From Erysipelotrichaceae bacterium (GTDB lineage: Bacteria; Bacillota_I; Bacilli_A; Erysipelotrichales; Erysipelotrichaceae): DNA of 6,175 nt. The notes under the pieces are model-generated. The model did not search any database and was not told the DNA's origin. It was given only the letters and a program-made list of their open reading frames with translations. The stretch's first letter is position 1. The number at the start of each line of letters is the position of its first letter. Location: contig JAUNJW010000128.1 of assembly GCA_030533035.1 (NCBI GenBank), forward strand, positions 1-6,175. The letters are read 5' to 3'. The translations under genes and the position numbers were made by a program. Of the stretch, positions 1-5,139 are shown piece after piece.

Positions 1-101
1 CACCGGAACCTACTCCTGTTCCTACGCCGGAGCCCACTCCGGAACCGACACCGGAGCCCGGCAGCGGCGATACAGGTGAAATTGTTGTTCCCGGCAATTG
101 A
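1..101 (+). CDS. C-terminal end of a PEPT-repeat protein (partial)
   Basis: Only the last 32 codons of a plus-strand gene are present, read from base 3 to a TGA at 99-101; the start lies outside the window. The visible peptide is a Pro-Glu-Pro-Thr repeat (one unit has Val in place of Glu) followed by a short tail ending in EIVVPGN. Proline/threonine/glutamate repeats of this kind are usual as flexible stalks or linkers in secreted or surface proteins of Gram-positive bacteria, so a surface location is plausible but is inference. There is no LPxTG motif, hydrophobic tail or positively charged end, so this C-terminus is not a sortase signal. The gene converges on the gpsA operon and shares a terminator region with it. 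The frame is supported by the regular codon-phased repeat and by a terminator hairpin 20 bases after the stop. Function unknown. Confidence 0.7.
   Translation, partial: PEPTPVPTPEPTPEPTPEPGSGDTGEIVVPGN
3..59 (+). repeat. 12-bp tandem repeat coding for Pro-Glu-Pro-Thr
   Basis: Successive 12-base units code for PEPT, PVPT, PEPT, PEPT and the start of a fifth (PEP). Synonymous third positions differ between units (ccg/cct, gag/gaa, act/aca). The repeat is therefore kept at the protein level and is not a fresh DNA duplication. It probably continues to the left of the window. Confidence 0.75.
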
Positions 102-121
102 GAAACCAAATCAATTCAACA

Positions 122-153
122 AAAAGATGAAGTCAGAAATGGCTTCATCTTTT
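122..153. terminator. Bidirectional hairpin terminator
   Basis: A 14-bp stem (122-135 with 140-153, one G-T wobble) closes on a GAAA tetraloop at 136-139. The 3' arm ends in TTTT and is followed by ATTCTT on the plus strand. On the minus strand the arm ends in a run of five T. It can therefore stop transcription of the PEPT-repeat gene arriving from the left and also act as a backup for the gpsA operon arriving from the right. The outer stem is A/T rich, and the T-run on each strand is largely part of the stem, as is typical of bidirectional terminators between convergent genes. Confidence 0.8.
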
Positions 154-164
154 ATTCTTCATCT

Positions 165-188
165 AAAAAAGCCATGCATTGCATGACT
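165..188 (-). terminator. Intrinsic terminator of the gpsA operon
   Basis: Read on the minus strand, the sequence directly after the gpsA TGA is AGTCATGC, a 3-base AAT loop, then GCATGGCT and a T-run. That is an 8-bp stem with one T-G wobble followed by six T in total, counting the last stem base. The hairpin starts at the base after the stop codon, so the operon's 3' untranslated region is essentially only the terminator. Confidence 0.8.
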
Positions 189-1196
189 TCAGATTTTGTA
201 TACGCTGGCTGTTTCCGGCTTTAGTTTTCTGGACATGAGGTCATGGGCAGCCTGGGCCGGAGATTTGCCCTCGTAGAGAACAGCGTAAATCTGTTCGGTA
301 ATCGGCATTTCAATGCCTCTTTTCTTCGCCTCTTCGTAAACGACTTTGCAGGCAAAGATGCCTTCAACCGTTTTCTTGTTTTCTGCGAAGAACTTCGCGG
401 CGCCTTCACGTCCGATCTGATAGCCGGCCATGAAGTTTCTGGAGTGCCGTGATGTGCATGTGACAATCAGGTCACCGACGCCGTCAAGGCCGAGATATGT
501 CTCTTCCCTGCCGCCGAGAGCGGTTCCGAATCTGGTCATTTCCGCAAGGCCTCTGGTCATCAGGGCAGCCCTGGCGTTGTCACCCTGGCCGATTCCCTCG
601 AGAATACCGCTGGCAATTGCGATAACGTTCTTGAGGGCCACGCCGACTTCAGCGCCGATGACGTCGTCATTGCGGTAGACCCGGAAGTATTCGTTGGAGA
701 ACAGTTCCTGAACAGTTTTGGCGGCTTCCATGTTATCTGATACAGCATTGACCGCTGTCATCAGACGGATAATGACTTCCTCTGCGTGGGACGGGCCGAT
801 CAGGGAGACAACAGCCTTTGTTTTTTCAGCCGGCATAATCTCCTTGATCACTTCGCTCAGACGCTTATGGGAGACAGGATGGAAGCCTTTGGCCACATTG
901 ATGACAATAACCGGTTTCCTGACAATGTCCGCAACCTGCTTCAGAACGCTTTCCAGCGCCATTGTCGGCACTGCCGCCAGAAGCACATCCGCATCTTCTG
1001 CACAGGACAGATCAGTCGAAGCTTTTACTTTTTCGCTGACAGGGCTGTCAAAGTAGCGGGAGTTGCGGTGATTGAGATTGAGATCATTCACTTCTTCCTC
1101 TGAAATGCCCCACATGACAACCTGCTGTCCGTTGTCAGCGAGAACCTGGGCAAGGGCTGTACCCCAGCTGCCGGTTCCGAGTACTGTGATTTTCAT
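189..1196 (-). CDS. gpsA: Glycerol-3-phosphate dehydrogenase [NAD(P)+]
   Basis: Cytosolic enzyme that interconverts dihydroxyacetone phosphate and sn-glycerol 3-phosphate with NAD(P)H, supplying the backbone for phospholipids. The 335 residues match the family's usual length. The N-terminal Rossmann fold shows GTGSWG at residues 7-12. An AKG motif lies at 102-104 and the family motif GPSHAEE at 134-140. The C-terminal helical domain has the expected catalytic lysine in ALKN (K189), then GLAEM (216-220), GVGDL with its conserved aspartate (239-243), TCTSRHSRN (246-254) and a VEG motif (277-279). The ATG overlaps the der stop codon as ATGA. A GAAGGTG ribosome binding site lies inside der, 5 bases from the ATG, which supports this start and translational coupling. 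It is the last gene of the operon, and a terminator follows the stop at once. No key residue is missing. Confidence 0.97.
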   Translation of the reverse strand: MKITVLGTGSWGTALAQVLADNGQQVVMWGISEEEVNDLNLNHRNSRYFDSPVSEKVKASTDLSCAEDADVLLAAVPTMALESVLKQVADIVRKPVIVINVAKGFHPVSHKRLSEVIKEIMPAEKTKAVVSLIGPSHAEEVIIRLMTAVNAVSDNMEAAKTVQELFSNEYFRVYRNDDVIGAEVGVALKNVIAIASGILEGIGQGDNARAALMTRGLAEMTRFGTALGGREETYLGLDGVGDLIVTCTSRHSRNFMAGYQIGREGAAKFFAENKKTVEGIFACKVVYEEAKKRGIEMPITEQIYAVLYEGKSPAQAAHDLMSRKLKPETASVYKI

Positions 1197-2506
1197 TCTG
1201 ACACCTTCTTTCTGACAATAATGCGGATCGGCGTTCCCTCAAAGTCGAATGCCTGACGCAGCGAATTCTCAAGGAATCTCTGGTAGGAGAAATGCATCAG
1301 TTTCGGATCGTTGCAGGAAAGCACGAACGAAGGCGGCTGGGCTGAAACCTGGGTTGCGTAATAGACGCGGAACCGCTTGCCGTTTCTGGCCGGGGCCGGA
1401 TTGGTCAGCTGGGTATCAGCGATGACTTCGTTAAGGATGTTTGTGGGAATCCTTCTGGCCGCGTTTTCGCAGACTCTGTCAACAACCGGAATAATGGAAT
1501 CAACCCGCTGGTGGGTTCTGGCGCTGACAAATACAATCGGCGCCCAGCTGAGATACGCGAATTCGGTTCTGACCTTTTCAGTGAACTCAACCATGGTATG
1601 GTCGTCTTTTTCAATGGCGTCCCATTTGTTGACAACGATGACAACCGGCTTGCCGGCTTCTGTGGCATATCCTGCCACATGCTTGTCCTGTTCACGGATG
1701 CCGGCCTCAGCGTCAATCACAAACAGGGCGACGTCGCATCTTTCGATTGCCGTCATGGCTCTCAAGACTGAATACTTCTCAACGGATTCATAAACCTTGC
1801 CGCGCTTGCGGATGCCGGCAGTATCAACGATCACGTAAGGCCTGCCTTCATGTTCAAACGGTGTATCCACGGCGTCGCGGGTTGTACCCTGAACGTTGGA
1901 AACGATGGAACGTTCCTCTTTGAGGATGGCGTTGACCAGTGAGCTCTTGCCGACATTCGGTTCGCCGATGACAGCGATATGAATGCCTTCATGTTCTTCC
2001 TGGATGATTTCCTTGGGCATCTGTTCCATGCAGGCGTCAAGGACGTCGCCGATGCCGATGCCGTGAATGCCGGAGCAGCCGATCGGATCACTCAGTCCAA
2101 GCGCGTAGAATTCATAGATATTCATCATATGAACCTGATCGTCAATCATATTGACTGCCAGGACCACCGGCTTTGTCTGCTTCTGCAGCATGGAGGCGAT
2201 GTAGCGGTCATCATCAGTCATGCCGGTTTTGCCGTTGCAGATCATCAGGATGACATCCGCCTCTTCGATGGCGATCTGGACCTGGGCCCTGATCTCCTCC
2301 TGGTAAGGCTGGTCAGCCAGCTGGATCCCGCCGGTATCGATGAGCTGGAACGTATCGCCGGCCCATTCGCCGCGGGCATAGATGCGGTCCCTTGTGACAC
2401 CGGGGAAATCTTCCACGATGGAGACACGGGAACCCGCAATTCGATTAAAGATCGTAGACTTGCCGACATTCGGCCTGCCTACGATCGCAATGACTCCTTT
2501 ATGCAT
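1193..2506 (-). CDS. der: Ribosome-assembly GTPase Der (EngA), tandem G domains
   Basis: Essential GTPase with two G domains in tandem, which binds the 50S precursor and helps its maturation. At 437 residues it is close to the Bacillus form. G domain 1 has a P-loop GRPNVGKS (10-17), DTGG (57-60) and the G4 position at 119-122, which reads NMID where NKxD is expected. A G5-like CSGIHG is at 143-148. G domain 2 has GEPNVGKS (181-188), GTTRD (207-211), DTAG (228-231), a normal NKWD (293-296) and SAR (328-330). The C-terminal KH-like domain covers about residues 351-437 and has the usual end FEGTPIRIIVRKK. The ATG lies one base after the cmk stop, with an AAGGAGG site 6 bases upstream. The 3' end overlaps gpsA by 4 bases. 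The identification is certain; the altered G4 lysine in domain 1 is the only oddity. Confidence 0.98.
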   Translation of the reverse strand: MHKGVIAIVGRPNVGKSTIFNRIAGSRVSIVEDFPGVTRDRIYARGEWAGDTFQLIDTGGIQLADQPYQEEIRAQVQIAIEEADVILMICNGKTGMTDDDRYIASMLQKQTKPVVLAVNMIDDQVHMMNIYEFYALGLSDPIGCSGIHGIGIGDVLDACMEQMPKEIIQEEHEGIHIAVIGEPNVGKSSLVNAILKEERSIVSNVQGTTRDAVDTPFEHEGRPYVIVDTAGIRKRGKVYESVEKYSVLRAMTAIERCDVALFVIDAEAGIREQDKHVAGYATEAGKPVVIVVNKWDAIEKDDHTMVEFTEKVRTEFAYLSWAPIVFVSARTHQRVDSIIPVVDRVCENAARRIPTNILNEVIADTQLTNPAPARNGKRFRVYYATQVSAQPPSFVLSCNDPKLMHFSYQRFLENSLRQAFDFEGTPIRIIVRKKVSE

Positions 2507-2507
2507 G

Positions 2508-3179
2508 TTATTCCTCCTTCTGAAGGAAAGGAAGCGCCAGACTGTAAATCCTGTCCACGACCTCGTCGATGGTCATGTCGGAAGTATCGATTTCAGTGGC
2601 GTCGTCCGCTTTCCTGAGCGGAGAATTCTCACGGTGTGTATCGTCGTAATCACGCTTGCGGATTTCTTCGGCGATGGTTTCCACATCGGAGGTCTCAATT
2701 CCCTTTTCGATATTCTGCTTATAGCGTCTCATGGCTCTCGCTTCCGGGGAAGCGGTCATGAAGATTTTCACTTCAGCGTCCTTCAGGACAACAGTGCCGA
2801 TATCACGGCCGTCCATGATAAATCCGCCTGCCCTGGCCATTTCCTGCTGGCGGGCAACCAGGTCTGCGCGGACCTGCTTCAGCGCGGAAACCTTTGAAGC
2901 GGCCATGGAGATTTCATCTGCCCGGATTGCCAGGGAGACATCCTCGCCATCCAGGAATACGCCGCCTTCGGGTGTCAGAACGATCTCTGTTTCCTTCAGC
3001 ATATCGCAGACTGCCTTTTCATCATCCAGGGCAATGCCGCTGCGGACGCACTTGAGAGCTGTGCAGCGGTACATGGCACCGGTATCCAGATGAACATATC
3101 CGAGTTTAGCGCCTAAACGCTTGGCAATCGTACTTTTACCGGCCGCGCTCGGGCCGTCAATCGCAATATTGATTTTCAT
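2508..3179 (-). CDS. cmk: Cytidylate kinase (CMP/dCMP kinase)
   Basis: Cytosolic nucleoside monophosphate kinase that transfers phosphate from ATP to CMP or dCMP, recycling cytidine nucleotides for RNA, DNA and lipid precursors. At 223 residues it has the normal length of the bacterial type. A Walker A loop GPSAAGKS lies at residues 9-16, followed by the family signature DTGAMYR (32-38). GRDIGT (124-129) belongs to the CMP-binding site. The arginine-rich segment around 147-152, RD at 176-177 and THRENSPL (181-188) form the lid and phosphate-binding region, and an EIDTS motif lies at 196-200. The ATG sits two bases after the stop of the upstream coiled-coil protein gene. An AAGAGGTG ribosome binding site, 7 bases from the ATG, is embedded in that gene's last codons. 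Der follows after one base. In Bacillus cmk and der are separated by ypfD (an rpsA homologue); no such gene is present here. Confidence 0.97.
   Translation of the reverse strand: MKINIAIDGPSAAGKSTIAKRLGAKLGYVHLDTGAMYRCTALKCVRSGIALDDEKAVCDMLKETEIVLTPEGGVFLDGEDVSLAIRADEISMAASKVSALKQVRADLVARQQEMARAGGFIMDGRDIGTVVLKDAEVKIFMTASPEARAMRRYKQNIEKGIETSDVETIAEEIRKRDYDDTHRENSPLRKADDATEIDTSDMTIDEVVDRIYSLALPFLQKEE
2513..2519 (-). promoter_or_regulatory. Strong Shine-Dalgarno of der inside the cmk 3' end
   Basis: AAGGAGG, six bases before the der ATG, is made from the last codons of cmk (coding Lys-Glu-Glu) just before its TAA. Ribosomes finishing cmk therefore cover the der initiation site. It fixes the der start at 2506. 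Confidence 0.85.
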
Positions 3180-3181
3180 AT

Positions 3182-4111
3182 TTACGCACCTCTTGAAAGA
3201 ATGACCCAGTAAATCAGAATAAACAGCATGACGCCGAGGGCGACAATCAGGACGGCAAGAACCATGTTGAGGATCTTGTTTGTATAGCGCATCTTGTCAT
3301 TGACTTCGCTGAGATTGTCCTCATATCCGTCCAGCTGCGCCCGCATCTGGGTGGTCTCATTGAGAAGTCTCTGCCTTGTGGTTCTGTCATCTTCAATTTC
3401 CGAATACAGATCCTGCTGGGTTGCCTTCGGTTTTCTTGGTGTCTGGCGGCCGTTGACAAGACTCTGCACTTCCGCCATGATATCTTCCTTTGTCCTGACT
3501 TCAGTGGGTTCGCTCAGATCATTCAGCTCGTCCGTTTCCTCATCAACACCGATCTTCTCGGTATTCTCGTCATCAGAAGCGCTTCTGAACGGTGACATGA
3601 ACGGAATGTCGGCAGTGTCATTGCGCTGCGCCTTGGGTTTCTCTTTCCTGTAAGGTCTTTTCTGAGGTTCCGGCTGGCGCTTTTCTTCCGGCTGGCTGAT
3701 CTCATTGATCTGGTTCAGGATATTCAGACTTGTATTCTGGGAAACCGCGTTGCCCTGCTCAATGTTGTATTCCTTGACTTCACGGATGTAATCCCTGAGA
3801 AAGTCATTGTCAACCAGGCTTGTGTCATTCTCATTGCCGGCGTATGCGGAAATATCAAAGACCGGCTTCTTTTCTGCCTCCGCCCTGATTCTCGACTGGA
3901 TTTCCTCAACCGGGGTTTCCGCCTTGGCGTGAACAGCCTCGCGGCTGCTCTGGACTTCACCGGGTGCCTCAAAGTTGTTGGAGTCAATCTGGTTCAGTCT
4001 TTTTGAAAACCGGGAAAGCTCCGGGGTATTGAGGGAATCGTCCGTCAGTGTATCATGCTGCAGCTGATTTCTGAGCTGCGCGTATTTTTCTTTACGAGAG
4101 TATTCAGCCAT
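3182..4111 (-). CDS. Uncharacterised tail-anchored coiled-coil membrane protein
   Basis: I do not recognise this 309-residue protein. The N-terminal region of about 240 residues is hydrophilic and probably mostly disordered, rich in Glu, Asp, Arg, Gln and Asn. It includes a basic stretch at 144-163 and acidic stretches around 180-210. The start, MAEYSRKEKYAQLRNQL, is a charged amphipathic segment. Residues 249-281 form a heptad coiled coil (L249, T253, M256, L260, Y263, L267, V270, M274, T277, L281). It runs into one hydrophobic helix at about 281-305, ending in SRGA. There is no signal peptide. The expected topology is a large cytoplasmic part held at the membrane by a C-terminal anchor. The ATG has a GGAG site 7 bases upstream. 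The gene leads the cmk-der-gpsA operon, with two bases between it and cmk. A scaffold or regulatory role in envelope growth or division would fit its shape but is speculation. Confidence 0.9.
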   Translation of the reverse strand: MAEYSRKEKYAQLRNQLQHDTLTDDSLNTPELSRFSKRLNQIDSNNFEAPGEVQSSREAVHAKAETPVEEIQSRIRAEAEKKPVFDISAYAGNENDTSLVDNDFLRDYIREVKEYNIEQGNAVSQNTSLNILNQINEISQPEEKRQPEPQKRPYRKEKPKAQRNDTADIPFMSPFRSASDDENTEKIGVDEETDELNDLSEPTEVRTKEDIMAEVQSLVNGRQTPRKPKATQQDLYSEIEDDRTTRQRLLNETTQMRAQLDGYEDNLSEVNDKMRYTNKILNMVLAVLIVALGVMLFILIYWVILSRGA

Positions 4112-4136
4112 AGTTTTTCTCCGTTAAACACCCTAT

Positions 4137-4145
4137 ACAATAACA
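4137..4145 (-). promoter_or_regulatory. Candidate extended -10 promoter of the operon ending in gpsA
   Basis: On the minus strand TGTTATTGT gives an extended -10 (TG-n-TATTGT, four of six matches in the hexamer). It lies about 25 bases before the 309-residue gene's ATG. No good -35 is seen; the T-rich TTTCTT/TTCTTA at the right distance is part of the ribU terminator tail. A start here would leave a short leader of about 18 bases. It is needed only if the ribU terminator is efficient. Confidence 0.4.
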
Positions 4146-4160
4146 TATTTACGGGCATTA

Positions 4161-4196
4161 AGAAAACACCTGCAGCGTGAATAAATGTGCAGGTGT
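4161..4196 (-). terminator. Intrinsic terminator of ribU
   Basis: On the minus strand ACACCTGCA (4188-4196) pairs perfectly with TGCAGGTGT (4166-4174) around a 13-base loop. TTTC and a further TT follow. It lies 10 bases past the ribU stop. Its 9-bp stem is solid, but the loop is long and the T-run short and interrupted, so some read-through into the next operon is possible. Confidence 0.7.
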
Positions 4197-4206
4197 CTGT
4201 GTTTTT

Positions 4207-4815
4207 TTACTTATGGAGAAGCGGTGAAACGTGCTTGTACAGCAGCATCGTGATGACCGATACAAGAACACCCTTGATCAGGTTGAACGGTGTGACGCAC
4301 GCAAGAACAAGCTGGAACGTGTTTTTGATGAACGGGAAGATTGCCGCGCCCATTCCGATGATGGCGTCCAGCGGATAATGCGCGATTGCCACATAAGCCG
4401 GGATAGCGACAAAGTAGTTCATGGCAACGCCGGCGACAGTCATGAACAGAGTGCCTGCGCAAAGGCCTTTGAGAGCTGTCTGCTTTGTCTTGTTGCGTGT
4501 ATAGATCAGGGCTGCCGGAACACACATCGCGCAGCCGATGACGAAGTTGCTCAGTTCGCCGACAAACATTGTGTTGGTGCCGTTGAACAGACAGTTGAGA
4601 ATGATCTTGAGCGCTTCAATGGCAACCGCCGCGGCCGGGCCGAGCGCGAATCCGCCGACCAGCACCGCCACTTCCGAGAAGTCCAGCTTGTAGAAGCTCG
4701 GGGCGATCGGCAGCGGGAACTCAAACATCATGAGGACTGCTGCGACAGCGCCGAGAATTGCGATTTTTGCCATGCTGCGGGTTGTGAAGATTGTTGATTT
4801 TGATGATACTGTCAT
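4207..4815 (-). CDS. ribU: Riboflavin ECF transporter substrate-binding S-component RibU
   Basis: Integral membrane protein that captures riboflavin and works with the shared ECF energy module (EcfA, EcfA' and EcfT, not encoded here) to import it. The 202 residues and about six hydrophobic helices (roughly 17-36, 48-73, 83-107, 113-135, 150-172, 177-195) fit an S-component. The first helix carries an AxxxA pattern (A19, A23) as used by S-components to dock on EcfT. It is followed by the RibU-type segment FEFPLPIAPSFYKLDFSEV (31-49) and GGFALGP (54-60). The FMN riboswitch directly upstream confirms the substrate independently. An AGGGAGG site 8 bases before the ATG supports this start over Met15. 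It appears to be a single-gene transcription unit with its own promoter and terminator. Confidence 0.95.
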   Translation of the reverse strand: MTVSSKSTIFTTRSMAKIAILGAVAAVLMMFEFPLPIAPSFYKLDFSEVAVLVGGFALGPAAAVAIEALKIILNCLFNGTNTMFVGELSNFVIGCAMCVPAALIYTRNKTKQTALKGLCAGTLFMTVAGVAMNYFVAIPAYVAIAHYPLDAIIGMGAAIFPFIKNTFQLVLACVTPFNLIKGVLVSVITMLLYKHVSPLLHK

Positions 4816-4823
4816 TCTGGTTT

Positions 4824-4830
4824 CCTCCCT
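4824..4830 (-). promoter_or_regulatory. Shine-Dalgarno of ribU within the riboswitch expression platform
   Basis: AGGGAGG lies 8 bases before the ribU ATG. It is immediately 5' of the start region and abuts GAGGC at 4831-4835, which can pair with GCCTC at 4846-4850. GGGAGG can also pair with CCTCTT just upstream (two G-U pairs). Its accessibility may therefore depend on the leader fold. Confidence 0.75.
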
Positions 4831-4835
4831 GCCTC

Positions 4836-4868
4836 AAAAATAAAAGAGGCTCAGCGATAAAAACCTCC
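4836..4868 (-). terminator. Possible riboswitch-controlled terminator in the ribU leader
   Basis: On the minus strand GGAGGT (4863-4868) can pair with GCCTCT (4845-4850) around a 12-base loop. The U-rich TTTATTTTT (4836-4844) follows directly. This looks like a short attenuator hairpin between aptamer and start codon. The six-base stem includes two G-U pairs, so it is weak. I could not identify a convincing antiterminator. Control by hiding the ribosome binding site is an alternative. Confidence 0.4.
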
Positions 4869-4883
4869 GGGTAAAAATACGGG

Positions 4884-5001
4884 ATATAAAATCTCTTCCA
4901 TCCAGACTGTACTGTCGCCATCGGAATTGCACCGATTCGGCCTGTGAAGGCTCGCGGGGTTTACCGCCGGTCGGGAATTGCGCCCTGCCCTGAGTTTTAT
5001 C
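4884..5001 (-). ncRNA. FMN riboswitch (RFN element) controlling ribU
   Basis: Leader RNA aptamer that binds flavin mononucleotide and, when FMN is plentiful, switches off the downstream riboflavin gene. The minus strand carries the conserved RFN blocks in order: AGGGCAGGGCGCAATTCCC, then GACCGGCGGT, CCCGCGAGCC, CGGTGCAATTCCG, GGCGACAGTACAGTC and TGGATGGAAGAGA. The closing stem P1 pairs ATAAAACTC (4992-5000) with GAGATTTTAT (4886-4895), leaving one bulged A. The two halves share the pseudo-symmetric GCAATTCC segment typical of this aptamer, which usually reads GAAATTCC. The predicted transcription start falls at the first bases of P1, and the start codon is about 70 bases past the aptamer. Confidence 0.96.
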
Positions 5002-5007
5002 AACAAA

Positions 5008-5036
5008 ATAATAGTCAGTCTTTCCTGACTTGGCAA
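5008..5036 (-). promoter_or_regulatory. Sigma-A type promoter of the FMN riboswitch-ribU unit
   Basis: The minus strand has TTGCCA (5031-5036), a 17-base spacer and TATTAT (5008-5013), each hexamer one or two bases from consensus at the ideal distance. Transcription should start near 5000-5002, at the first stem of the riboswitch. The spacer holds a perfect inverted repeat, described separately. Confidence 0.8.
5013..5030. repeat. Perfect 6-bp inverted repeat in the ribU promoter spacer
   Basis: AGTCAG (5013-5018) and CTGACT (5025-5030) are exact inverted copies six bases apart. They fill the stretch between the -35 and -10 elements and share one base with the -10. This is a sensible place for a repressor or a MerR-type activator, but no regulator is encoded nearby and the dyad may be chance. 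Confidence 0.45.
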
Positions 5037-5100
5037 GATATTTGCTTTAAAACGTTAAACTGCACGAAGAATCAGCCGTATACAGTGACGCAGCCATAAT

Positions 5101-5128
5101 GAAAGGCCGTACCCCGGAGGGTACAGCC
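5101..5128 (-). terminator. Intrinsic terminator of the acidic membrane protein gene
   Basis: On the minus strand GGCTGTACCC (5119-5128) pairs with GGGTACGGCC (5105-5114), a 10-bp stem with one T-G wobble around a four-base loop TCCG. TTTC and ATT follow. It starts 11 bases after the stop codon at 5140-5142. The stem is strong, but the T-run is only three bases. Confidence 0.7.
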
Positions 5129-5139
5129 TCTGTCATCCG

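Noticed and set aside
1979..2617. A 212-codon open frame on the plus strand opposite der and cmk
   Set aside because: It lies antisense to two unmistakable conserved genes, matches no protein type I recognise, has no good ribosome binding site, and is explained by the codon bias of the minus-strand genes.
4231..4797. A 188-codon plus-strand open frame opposite ribU
   Set aside because: It is a shadow of ribU. Its protein is a charged jumble with no domain, while the opposite frame is a clear membrane transporter with a riboswitch and SD.
5013..5030. The promoter-spacer dyad as a terminator hairpin for the upstream gene
   Set aside because: The 6-bp stem is weak, lies about 110 bases past the stop codon, and a better hairpin exists at 5101-5128. 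The site also sits inside a near-consensus promoter.
5041..5100. Gap between the upstream terminator and the ribU promoter as a small gene or RNA
   Set aside because: No open frame with a ribosome binding site and no stable hairpin was seen. The AACGTT palindrome and A/T-rich stretch are too short to interpret.
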